Below, piece by piece: positions 1 to 7,582 of a DNA stretch of 64,000 nt. The first letter of the stretch is position 1; every line of letters begins with the position of its first letter. A program made the translations under genes and the position numbers. Below the pieces are notes generated by a model. That model was not told the DNA's origin. It searched no databases and saw only the letters and a list, made by a program, of their open reading frames with translations. This DNA comes from Gammaproteobacteria bacterium (lineage in GTDB: Bacteria > Pseudomonadota > Gammaproteobacteria > UBA4575): NCBI GenBank assembly GCA_014075255.1, contig CP046178.1:444001-508000 (forward strand), given 5' to 3'.

Positions 1-1263
1 ACAAAGCAAAAGAGTAGTTCACTCATCTATCTAGATCTAGATCGATTTAAAATGGTAAATGATCTATATGGACATGCTGCTGGTGATGAACTGTTGATTC
101 AGTTTAGTAATTTAGTAAAAAGTAAACTTAGAGGTACAGATATACTTGCGCGCCTAGGTGGTGATGAATTTGCATTATTACTCACGCAATGCTCTATAAG
201 TGAAGCAGAAGAGAAAGCGCATGAAATTTTACAATCCATTCAGGAATATAAATTTATTTGGGAACAAAAAAGTTTCAATGTTGAGGCTAGTATTGGTGTC
301 GCAGAAATTAATCAAAAATGTTTTGACTTGTCTTACGTGTTATCTGCAGTCGACAGCGCATGTTATCTCGCTAAAGAATCTGGTAGGAATTGCGTACGTG
401 TATTTAGGGAAGGGGATGAGGATATTAATCGTCGACGTGGACAGGAACGTTGGCTACAAAGATTTGATAAAGCACTAAACGAAGGTCGTTTAGTAGTAAC
501 TGCACAATCTATTATTAACATAAAGGCAAATAAAAATGCCAAAGTTGATAAAAATGGTTTTGAAATATTAATTAGAATGCAAGATGATAGTGGACGTTTA
601 GTGCCACCTAATGCATTTTTGCCAGCAGTTGAGCGTTATAATCGAGCACCTAAACTTGATAGGTGGATATTAGACAAAGTTTTATTTCTTCTATCAGAGA
701 ATAGAAATATACTGTCTCAAATTGATAAGTGTTCGATCAATTTGTCAGGTCAATCTCTAGTATCAGAAGGGTTTTTGCCATTTATAGTGGCGAAATTAAA
801 AGAGTATGCAATAGAGCCTAATAAAATATGTTTCGAAATAACAGAAACTGCTGCTATTGCAAATTTAGATCAAGCTACCTCTTTTGTGCAAAGCCTTAAG
901 GATCTTGGTTGTTACTTTGCATTGGATGATTTTGGTTCTGGATTGTCTTCATTTGCATATTTGAAAACTCTGCCTGTAGATTTCTTAAAAATTGATGGTA
1001 TGTTTGTTAAAGACATTCATAATGACAATGTAAGCCGTGCCATGGTTAAAGCTATTAATGAGATGGGACATGTTCTAGGTAAACAAACTATTGCAGAATA
1101 CGTTGAGAATGAAGAGATTCTAAATATTTTAAAGGATATCGGAGTAGATTTTGCCCAGGGGTTCCATGCCGGACGTCCCGAGCCGATATTAGAATTTTTT
1201 AAATCTTCGCAATTTAAGGTAATAGCGCCAAAGACGCGTAAATTATTTGCTGCAAATGGCTAA
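1..1263 (+). CDS. GGDEF-EAL cyclic-di-GMP protein, 5' end outside window
   Basis: The reading frame is open back to base 1, and the residues before the first ATG (52) read as the conserved LDLDRFKMVND part of a GGDEF domain, so the gene starts upstream. GGDEF is intact at 157-171, and an RxxD inhibitory site (RGTD) lies five residues before it, so this half looks like a diguanylate cyclase with product inhibition. The EAL half follows, with a variant EIL signature, NLSGQS, FEITET, DDFGSG, LKID and a terminal QGFHAGRP. The main metal and catalytic acids of a c-di-GMP phosphodiesterase therefore appear present. Which activity dominates cannot be told from sequence. A PilZ protein, a possible c-di-GMP receptor, lies at 15.9 kb. 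Confidence 0.93.
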   Translation, partial: TKQKSSSLIYLDLDRFKMVNDLYGHAAGDELLIQFSNLVKSKLRGTDILARLGGDEFALLLTQCSISEAEEKAHEILQSIQEYKFIWEQKSFNVEASIGVAEINQKCFDLSYVLSAVDSACYLAKESGRNCVRVFREGDEDINRRRGQERWLQRFDKALNEGRLVVTAQSIINIKANKNAKVDKNGFEILIRMQDDSGRLVPPNAFLPAVERYNRAPKLDRWILDKVLFLLSENRNILSQIDKCSINLSGQSLVSEGFLPFIVAKLKEYAIEPNKICFEITETAAIANLDQATSFVQSLKDLGCYFALDDFGSGLSSFAYLKTLPVDFLKIDGMFVKDIHNDNVSRAMVKAINEMGHVLGKQTIAEYVENEEILNILKDIGVDFAQGFHAGRPEPILEFFKSSQFKVIAPKTRKLFAANG

Positions 1264-1282
1264 GTAAATAATTCTAAATTAT

Positions 1283-1846
1283 TCAACCAAGGGTTTCTAA
1301 ACCCATAATAGTTGAGTATGAGTCGACAGTATGAAATCTTGCAACAGATGAATAATGACTCGTAGCACCAAGTAGTTGGACTTCTAGAATATATTTCTTT
1401 TCATTTTCCGAGCAAACATGTCCTCTTAGTGTTTGTGCAGTAATATCAGCTTCGTCTTTACAACTTAAAGCGTAATGTTTGGTGGCAAATAAATACTGAT
1501 TATCAGAATTTCTTACAGTGTCTTGACGCAGTCGATATTCGTTACTGGTACTTGTTTGTGGCTTGCTGCTAACACGTTGAATAGTAATATCTACATCCCC
1601 AATTCCAAGTTGCATCATCAGCTCGCTATTACGATCTAAATGAGCATCCATGTAAGCCGTTTTTTTAATAAAGGCCTCGGCTGATTCACGTAAATGCGCC
1701 TTGCGAAGCTGACGATCGATTCGTTCATCGCCGAGTTGTTCTCGATATTGGAGTCGAATGCCTGAGCGACTAATAAAAATGCCCATCACATCGATTGGGT
1801 ACTCGGCTTCGAGATAATCGCGAAATTGTTCTGTGTTTAGAGCCAT
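1283..1846 (-). CDS. hypothetical protein, 187 aa
   Basis: I do not recognise this family. It is a soluble-looking protein with no signal peptide or membrane segment. It opens with an acidic helix (NTEQFRDYLEAEYPID) and has two cysteines in its second half (ALSCKDE, HVCSENE). It is convergent with the GGDEF-EAL gene and ends 19 bases from it. No clear Shine-Dalgarno sequence precedes the ATG, but no other start is better. Coding character is supported by length and ordinary codon use only. Confidence 0.7.
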   Translation of the reverse strand: MALNTEQFRDYLEAEYPIDVMGIFISRSGIRLQYREQLGDERIDRQLRKAHLRESAEAFIKKTAYMDAHLDRNSELMMQLGIGDVDITIQRVSSKPQTSTSNEYRLRQDTVRNSDNQYLFATKHYALSCKDEADITAQTLRGHVCSENEKKYILEVQLLGATSHYSSVARFHTVDSYSTIMGLETLG

Positions 1847-1950
1847 TAATTTAAAATTTAAAAAATATTCTGGCCAAGCGCTTTCGCCCTGACAGAGTAA
1901 ATTTTCAGGTATTTTTGGGCACTTTAGCTGCCGTAGATGGCTGAGCGTGA

Positions 1951-2136
1951 TTAATTACAGGTCGAAACTCCAAAAGGAAGGTAACCTGGGCACCACCCTG
2001 TTAAACCTGTAAAAACAGGTATGATTCCGATCATGCCAAACCACCATGCGCCACCAAGGGCAAGCGCCAAGCCAATTAACAATAGGCCAATTAATATTCT
2101 GAACATGCGATCGGTATCGCCAACATTTACTGTCAT
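1951..2136 (-). CDS. DUF2892 (YgaP-type) small inner-membrane protein
   Basis: The mature reading MTVNVGDTDRMFRILIG, followed by two hydrophobic helices with a GLTGWCPGY turn between them and an ending GVSTCN, is the DUF2892 membrane module. The same module forms the tail of rhodanese-like YgaP proteins. I place the start at 2136 rather than the upstream in-frame ATG at 2154, because AGGAGAT lies just upstream of it at the right distance. The stand-alone form is common in sulfur-metabolising proteobacteria; its function is unknown. A 14-bp palindrome at 2169-2182 sits about 32 bases upstream and may be an operator. Confidence 0.85.
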   Translation of the reverse strand: MTVNVGDTDRMFRILIGLLLIGLALALGGAWWFGMIGIIPVFTGLTGWCPGYLPFGVSTCN

Positions 2137-2443
2137 TATAAGTATCTCCTGCAATGGTTTATAAGTTGGACTTTAAAAAGTCTCAAAGAATTCTATACAT
2201 TATTAAATTCACCCCTACACTTTAGGATTTAAGTTAAGGATAAATCAAGGGTTAATTTGAACTGGTTGTTAATTGTTTAAAGATTGCTATGACCGCCATT
2301 CATCCTTAGTTTACCTCCGCTGGTTCGGTAAATTGAAAATTAGCTTGATATCTAATGTTTTTGGCCTTTGAATATGTGATTGAGAGCCGTTAATTATTGT
2401 TAATTTATAGCAGAATCAATGATCTACATTTAGGAGTGGTGAG
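2137..2443. other. divergent intergenic region with a 14-bp palindrome
   Basis: This AT-rich stretch separates the divergent DUF2892 gene and the 79-aa gene and has no open frame worth calling. At 2169-2182 it carries GACTTT-AA-AAAGTC, a perfect inverted repeat that could bind a small dimeric regulator. Just before 2444 the sequence TTTAGGAGTGG provides the ribosome binding site of the next gene. Confidence 0.4.
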
Positions 2444-2683
2444 ATGGGCAAGAAATCTTTTTTTGATAAAATTGTTGGTAAAAGTGCGCCTGAAGCAATA
2501 GCTGCCGCTGTACCTGCAGAATCAGGGATCGATAGTCGGGAGCTGGAGGGTGAAGTGGATCATCTGTGGATGAAAGAAGATATTGATGCTAAGAAACCTT
2601 CATTAAAAAAAGATCCAAGGGTTGATACCGGAATATTGCGCAATCGAATCGCGGATAAGATTGCTAAAATGAATAATCATTAA
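2444..2683 (+). CDS. small charged hypothetical protein, 79 aa
   Basis: The ATG is preceded by TAGGAGTGGTGAG, a convincing ribosome binding site. The protein is hydrophilic and highly charged. It has a basic start (MGKKSFFDKIVGK), an alanine-rich segment, an acidic middle (ELEGEVDHLWMKEDID) and a basic tail. There is no signal peptide or membrane segment. I do not recognise it. A weak hairpin at 2790-2807 (CGCAAT/ATTGCG), followed by a T-rich run, may end its transcript. Confidence 0.7.
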   Translation: MGKKSFFDKIVGKSAPEAIAAAVPAESGIDSRELEGEVDHLWMKEDIDAKKPSLKKDPRVDTGILRNRIADKIAKMNNH

Positions 2684-2874
2684 TTTTGTAAATTATCCTA
2701 CCTGGCTACACTTCGTAGCGTTTTAAAATTTCGAGCGCTCAGTACTGCGTTAACATAATACTTCTTAAAAAAAGTCTCATATGCGTAATCGCAATTTAAA
2801 TATTGCGGTTTAGTTTTCATATACCTTAGGCTTTGTGGCAAAATTGATTTTTCGTTGGGTACTTGCTTCCTGAT

Positions 2875-3705
2875 ATGCGTTTACTGCATCCATTAATTCA
2901 AATTGTATTAACATATTTTTTAACTTACAGCTTGTTAGCGGGCGAAGAGGCTCCAGAGCTATCGGGTGATTTTATTCAAGGCGGCTTAGTGATTGGCCAC
3001 ATAACGCCTGGCTATAAGGTAAAAATTAATGACCATAGTGTGCGGGTCTCAGTTAATGGAGAATTTATTATTGGCTTTGGGCGAGACTATCCTGCTAATG
3101 CAGAATTAAGGGTAACAAGACAAGATGGCAGTGAATATCACCATATTCTGCAGATTGAACAGCGCGAGTATAAGATTCAACGTATTAATGGTCTGCCTAA
3201 AGCGCAAGTCAGTCCTAATGAAAAAGCCTTAGAACGCATTAAGCAAGAAAGTAAAAACATTTCCCGTGCGCGCAGTCTAGATGAAGAACGTATAGACTTT
3301 AAAGCCGAATTTATTTGGCCTATCAAAGGTCCGATTACTGGTGTGTATGGAAGTCAGCGTATACTTAATGGAGAGCCGAGACAGCCGCATTACGGCATTG
3401 ATGTTGCAGCGCCTACAGGCGCTCCTGTGATAGCCCCAGCGGCCGGGGTGGTTACTTATGCGGACAATATGTATTTTTCTGGTGGCACCCTAGTGTTAGA
3501 TCACGGCCACCATTTATCCTCATCATTTCTGCATCTCGACAAGATACTTGTACAGGTGGGTGATCGAATCAAACAGGGAGAAAAAATTGCACTTGTTGGT
3601 GCAACCGGTAGAGTTACGGGTGCACATTTGGATTGGCGCATGAATTGGCATGGACAACGAATTGATCCAGGACTGTTGATGGATGAATTCCATGAGAATA
3701 AGTAA
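2875..3705 (+). CDS. M23 family metallopeptidase (LytM/peptidoglycan endopeptidase type)
   Basis: An N-terminal hydrophobic stretch (LIQIVLTYFLTYSLLAG) reads as a signal peptide, so the product should act in the periplasm. A region of about 100 residues precedes the catalytic domain. The LytM/M23 domain fills the C-terminal half: PHYGIDVAAPTGAPV holds the first zinc ligands (H and D), FLHLDK holds the HxH-type region, and GAHLDWRMNW holds the last histidine. The enzyme family cleaves peptide cross-links in peptidoglycan. I take the ATG at 2875; an in-frame TTG at 2863 would add four residues. Neither has a strong ribosome binding site. Confidence 0.93.
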   Translation: MRLLHPLIQIVLTYFLTYSLLAGEEAPELSGDFIQGGLVIGHITPGYKVKINDHSVRVSVNGEFIIGFGRDYPANAELRVTRQDGSEYHHILQIEQREYKIQRINGLPKAQVSPNEKALERIKQESKNISRARSLDEERIDFKAEFIWPIKGPITGVYGSQRILNGEPRQPHYGIDVAAPTGAPVIAPAAGVVTYADNMYFSGGTLVLDHGHHLSSSFLHLDKILVQVGDRIKQGEKIALVGATGRVTGAHLDWRMNWHGQRIDPGLLMDEFHENK

Positions 3706-3806
3706 CCACAGCTATATTTATAGATAACAATAAGTTACATTGATTATATAAATTAAATGATTAGAATAAGTAATTCTAAAAAATTGCACAGAGAATGTAA
3801 GGAAAG

Positions 3807-4361
3807 ATGAGCACTAGCGGTCTTGATAATAACGGCGATAGAACTTTGCAGTTTGAGGCGATGGTAAACGCTTACTCAAAGGACTTATATCGATTCGGAT
3901 TATGGCTGACGAAGGATGCTCAGGTATCGGAAGACCTAGTGCAAGAGACTTTCTTGAGAGCATGGAAGGCGATGGATCAACTGAAAGATCCAAAAGCTGT
4001 AAAAAGCTGGTTATTTACGATTTATCGACGCGAGAATGCGCGCCGCTTTGAAAAGGTGAGACCTGACACCTCACCTATAGATGATGTGAACGTAGATCAG
4101 TTTGCACAGATTGAAGATAGCTTTGCGAAGACAGAAGTGATTGCCTTGCGTAAAAGTTTGAAAGAATTGCCAGCAGAGTATTTAGATCCACTGTTGCTGC
4201 AAGTTTTAGGTGGTTATACCTGTGATGAGATTGGCGAAATCATGGATATTAAGCCCGGTGCTGTGATGACACGAGTATTTCGTGCACGTAAAAAGCTACG
4301 TGCAATTTTGGAAGATGATGGTTCAGATATAGATGAGCAAGATAATGTTGCTGAAATTTAA
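3807..4361 (+). CDS. RNA polymerase sigma factor, ECF (sigma-70 family)
   Basis: At 184 aa this is a typical ECF sigma. Region 2 includes YRFGLWLTKDAQVSEDLVQETFLRAW and the following KSWLFTIYRREN. Region 4 includes LPAEYLDPLLL, a helix-turn-helix (YTCDEIGEIMDIKPGAV) and RVFRARKKL. AAGGAAAG before the ATG is the ribosome binding site. The next gene, 16 bases downstream, is its likely anti-sigma factor, so the pair probably forms a stress-response operon. The target promoters cannot be inferred here. Confidence 0.95.
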   Translation: MSTSGLDNNGDRTLQFEAMVNAYSKDLYRFGLWLTKDAQVSEDLVQETFLRAWKAMDQLKDPKAVKSWLFTIYRRENARRFEKVRPDTSPIDDVNVDQFAQIEDSFAKTEVIALRKSLKELPAEYLDPLLLQVLGGYTCDEIGEIMDIKPGAVMTRVFRARKKLRAILEDDGSDIDEQDNVAEI

Positions 4362-4377
4362 TCCTTAAGGATTTTTG

Positions 4378-5151
4378 ATGAGTATGGATACAATTTGTTT
4401 GGAAACTAGAAGAGAGCTCACAACCGATCCGAGTTGCAGAAATTCGGATGTGTTGCAGCATCTTTCTTCTTGTGAAGAATGTACGTTATTCTTACAAAAA
4501 CTCAAGCCATTCGACGATAAACTAAAATCGGCTATTAATATTGATGTGCCAGAAGGTTTGGAGTCGAGGATTATTCTAGCTCAGCGCATGGCCCAGACTG
4601 AAGAGAACATTGAAGGTGAGAATGTCATATCAATCAATCAAGCCTCGAAAAAAGATAAAAATAGTGGCAGACGTGATTTTCGATGGATGTCATTAGCGGC
4701 GGCGTTAGTACTTGCAGTGGGTTTGTCGCTTGGAATGTTTAAATTGGGCGAGTCACACGGTGTTCAAAACGAGGTGCTTGCTCATATCGATAGTCATCTT
4801 ATGGAATTAGAAGTAGACGACAATATTCAACTTGCATCATTGAATAATGTATTACAAGAGCATGGATTGTCAGCCAATGAAAATATTGGCTATGTTAGGC
4901 ACGTATCGAATTGTCCTATTGATGGAAAGATGGTTCCTCACTTAGTGGTAGCGGATGATCAAGGTAAGGCCGTTACAGTAATGTATATTCCTTGGGAAGA
5001 CTCAACTAAACGCAGCCCATTTAAGAATGATCGATTCAATGGAATTCTAGTGGGAGCGCAGAAAGGTAGTTTCGTTATCGTTTCTGAAGACCCAAACTCA
5101 TTGCAGCCGATGGAAGATCGTGTAATGAATGCTATGGAAGTTAAAATATAA
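4378..5151 (+). CDS. DUF3379-type anti-sigma factor with ZAS-like motif
   Basis: The N-terminal third has HLSSCEEC, an HxxxCxxC zinc-associated anti-sigma motif. A single membrane helix follows (WMSLAAALVLAVGLSLGMF), and then a C-terminal periplasmic domain. This is the layout of DUF3379 proteins, which are found beside ECF sigma factors in gammaproteobacteria. TAAGGA lies eight bases before the ATG at 4378, so I prefer that start to the TTG at 4375. The location next to the sigma gene supports a membrane anti-sigma that sequesters it. The inducing signal is unknown. Confidence 0.88.
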   Translation: MSMDTICLETRRELTTDPSCRNSDVLQHLSSCEECTLFLQKLKPFDDKLKSAINIDVPEGLESRIILAQRMAQTEENIEGENVISINQASKKDKNSGRRDFRWMSLAAALVLAVGLSLGMFKLGESHGVQNEVLAHIDSHLMELEVDDNIQLASLNNVLQEHGLSANENIGYVRHVSNCPIDGKMVPHLVVADDQGKAVTVMYIPWEDSTKRSPFKNDRFNGILVGAQKGSFVIVSEDPNSLQPMEDRVMNAMEVKI

Positions 5152-5166
5152 TATTAATACGAGTAC

Positions 5167-5188
5167 GAGCAAGCGTTTAAGCTTGCTC
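5167..5188. terminator. 8-bp hairpin between convergent genes
   Basis: GAGCAAGC, a six-base loop and GCTTGCTC form a perfect stem just after the anti-sigma gene and before the convergent sat gene. No strong T-run follows in either direction, so termination efficiency is uncertain. Confidence 0.4.
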
Positions 5189-5226
5189 ATATGTGTATAT
5201 AAGGCTAACACGAGTTTTACATTCGC

Positions 5227-6414
5227 TCAGCTTATGCTTTGATAGTACTCCATTAGAATTTTGGCTACTTCGGGCCGTGCAAATTCTTTAGGTAAATCTT
5301 CGCCTGCTGCAAGCATGCCGCGTACCTTGGTTCCAGAAAGTAATACAAAGTCATCTTTTTCGTGATCTGGTGCATCGCGCATCATCACAACTTTATTCAA
5401 TTTCTTAGAGTAGGCTGTGTGATCCGCACGGAAAATCTTAATATCTAAGGCATCATCAGGCACTTCATCATCAAAGATGGTTTGCGCGTCAAATGCACCA
5501 TAATAATCTCCAACACCTGCATGATCACGGCCAATAATAAAATGTGTGCAGCCACAATTTTGTCTGAACACTGCGTGCAATACGCCTTCGCGTGGACCGG
5601 CATATAACATGTCAAATCCATACCCGGTTACCATCACGCTGTTAGGTGGAAAATACACTTCGACCATTTTGCGAATCGCTGCATCACGCACAGGGGCAGG
5701 GATGTCACCTTCTTTTAATTTTCCAAGTAACATGTGAATTAAAACGCCGTCAGCATTAACGGATTCTTGTGCCATTTTGCATAGTTCTTCATGTGCACGG
5801 TGCATAGGGTTGCGTGTTTGGAAACCAACAACCGTATTCCAACCGCGTTCTTCTATTTCATCACGAATTTCGCCAGCAGTTTTAAAAGTGCCTTTGAATT
5901 CTTCACTAAAGTAACTGTAGTTTAGAACTTGAATGGGACCAGAAAGAACGGTTTTGCCTAAAGACATAAAAGTTGCAGCACCTATGTGGTCTGGATCAGT
6001 GGTGCGGTAGACTTTTTCCGTAATATTCGCAACTTGTGCATCGCTTAATTCTTCAATGGATTCGATATCTTGTATTGCAAGTACTGGATTGCCTTCAACA
6101 TTTGGGTCACGTAATGCAATTCTTTTGGCATCGCCGATTACACTTGCGTGTTGAACTAGATTAAGTACCGGAGTAGGCCAAAACAAACCGCTGCTGGTTT
6201 GCATTTTGTCGGCAACAGAAACGGCATCTGCTGCTGTCATAAACCCTGTTAAAGGAGTGAAGTAACCAGCGCCTAACATAACTGCATTAGCAGCGGCAGC
6301 GGAGCTCACTATAATGGACGGTAAGCCCTCAGCTTCTTTTTCTAATTGTTTGCGAGTGGCTTCATCTTTAACAAATAAAGGCGTTAACGTGTCCGATCCA
6401 TGCGGCTTAATCAT
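5227..6414 (-). CDS. sat: sulfate adenylyltransferase (homomeric ATP sulfurylase)
   Basis: At 395 aa this matches the homomeric Sat family, not the CysDN type. The nucleotide-binding motif GFQTRNPMHRAHE lies at about residues 197-209, and GRDHAGVGDYYG follows about 90 residues later. The enzyme interconverts ATP plus sulfate with APS plus pyrophosphate. In bacteria with this form it usually serves dissimilatory sulfur oxidation (making ATP from APS) or sulfate reduction. No aprAB, dsr or cys genes are in the window, so the direction here is open. It is monocistronic and divergent from the 83-aa gene, with a palindrome at 6596-6616 upstream. Confidence 0.96.
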   Translation of the reverse strand: MIKPHGSDTLTPLFVKDEATRKQLEKEAEGLPSIIVSSAAAANAVMLGAGYFTPLTGFMTAADAVSVADKMQTSSGLFWPTPVLNLVQHASVIGDAKRIALRDPNVEGNPVLAIQDIESIEELSDAQVANITEKVYRTTDPDHIGAATFMSLGKTVLSGPIQVLNYSYFSEEFKGTFKTAGEIRDEIEERGWNTVVGFQTRNPMHRAHEELCKMAQESVNADGVLIHMLLGKLKEGDIPAPVRDAAIRKMVEVYFPPNSVMVTGYGFDMLYAGPREGVLHAVFRQNCGCTHFIIGRDHAGVGDYYGAFDAQTIFDDEVPDDALDIKIFRADHTAYSKKLNKVVMMRDAPDHEKDDFVLLSGTKVRGMLAAGEDLPKEFARPEVAKILMEYYQSIS

Positions 6415-6716
6415 TATTCTCTCCCAAGATAATCTAAATGATAAGTGAATTAAAATATCTGCGCGAAGGCGCGCATATTATTATGCAATTGGTAAATTAC
6501 AGTATGAAATCTTAGTACTAGCTAGTTGATTCTCTTAATAGTCCTATTAGCTGTCCTATATTTTCTTTTCGTTAGTATCCATTGATTTATGCAAATTAGT
6601 TGAAATATTCAACTAAAAGGTCAATTTAATAGCACTCCTATAGCAATTTTGTATACTTTTTCAGGTCTATTTCTCAATTTTAGTCTCTATCTTATGCGAT
6701 TATTTGTCCATTAATT
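6415..6716. promoter_or_regulatory. divergent sat upstream region with 9-bp inverted repeat
   Basis: This AT-rich region has no gene. At 6596-6616 it holds TTAGTTGAA-ATA-TTCAACTAA, a perfect 9+9 inverted repeat with a 3-base spacer. Such a site is typical of a winged-helix dimer such as an ArsR-family repressor (TGAA..TTCA core). It lies about 180 bases from the sat start and about 100 from the 83-aa gene, so either could be its target. No regulator gene is adjacent. Confidence 0.4.
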
Positions 6717-6968
6717 ATGAATGGGCAAAGTGACATGGATGATAACTTTGATACTGTGATTCACGAAGTTGTAGAAGAATTTGAAAAAATTTCTACAACC
6801 GAAGATATGCGCACCGGAATTGATCGTCGATACCAAAAAGCAAAGGATTTCCCTCTAAAAGACAAAAATGGAAACGTCATTGCAAAAGACCGACGCTCAC
6901 AGGAAGATAGACGTAACCTAGAAATCGATATCGACGATATATCTGAATACACCCAGCAAACTCATTAA
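6717..6968 (+). CDS. small acidic hypothetical protein, 83 aa
   Basis: A soluble protein with an acidic N-terminus (DDNFDTVIHEVVEEFEK) and a central arginine-rich DRRSQEDRR. I do not recognise a named family, although small proteins with repeated DRR/ERR motifs are frequent in gammaproteobacteria. The start could be the ATG at 6717 or the in-frame ATG at 6735; neither has a strong ribosome binding site. It abuts the decayed pseudogene on the opposite strand. Confidence 0.55.
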   Translation: MNGQSDMDDNFDTVIHEVVEEFEKISTTEDMRTGIDRRYQKAKDFPLKDKNGNVIAKDRRSQEDRRNLEIDIDDISEYTQQTH

Positions 6969-6972
6969 GTCG

Positions 6973-7427
6973 CCAGAAGCTATTCTGCAGCAATAAGTTG
7001 GCTCCAGTATCAGTTAACCTGCGGCCTGTAGACCGGTACAGCGCAATGCTCATCTTCATCAGATAAGACTCCAGTGATGCCAACTGAGCCTATCTTCTGA
7101 TTATTACTATCTCTAACGACTACTCCATCAGATACGGGCAACAACTTTTATCTGCAATATTGATCTGTGCATTTAAGAACATGGGCTTTCTTCACTCATA
7201 TTTCTAAATTACGCGAAGACATTCCAAGACCAATAGCTCCTCATGCCTTTGCCTTAACGATTTGCGGAAGCATAAAACTTGCTACATTTGTTCTGGAGAG
7301 TGCTTTTAGATGACCACTTGTATCGAGTATAACGATAGTAAATGGAGTCAAATAACGCTTTTTACTTCTTGTATATGCAATTTCAATGTCCGTATTCGCG
7401 TGTTCCAGAGCAATTTCAGACAGGTTT
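6973..7427 (-). pseudogene. decayed GlcG/HbpS-like (DUF336) protein remnant
   Basis: Read on the minus strand, one frame gives a recognisable GlcG/HbpS (haem-degrading/binding, DUF336) sequence: LTPFTIVILDTSGHLKAL, GAIGLGMSSR and VVVRDSNNQKIGSVGITG followed by LSDEDEHCA. The same frame is broken by a TGA before GAIG, a second TGA shortly after SSRNLEI, and a TAA before KLLPVSDG. Near the end the frame must shift to continue as TGLQAAG, then again to LTDTGAN. With three stops and about two frameshifts it cannot make the full protein. This explains why the 600 bases before fadB look empty. Confidence 0.75.
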
Positions 7428-7582
7428 TTTTACCTTAGTAATTAGATATGTAATTCTGAGCTGTATATTAGAGTTAGGCATTTACTCTGCATCTTAGTAA
7501 AATGGTCAGAATAATAAAACCGATAATAAGAAAATAAATAACTAACTATGACCAATGATTCTTCCATTATAATTATTTCAGC

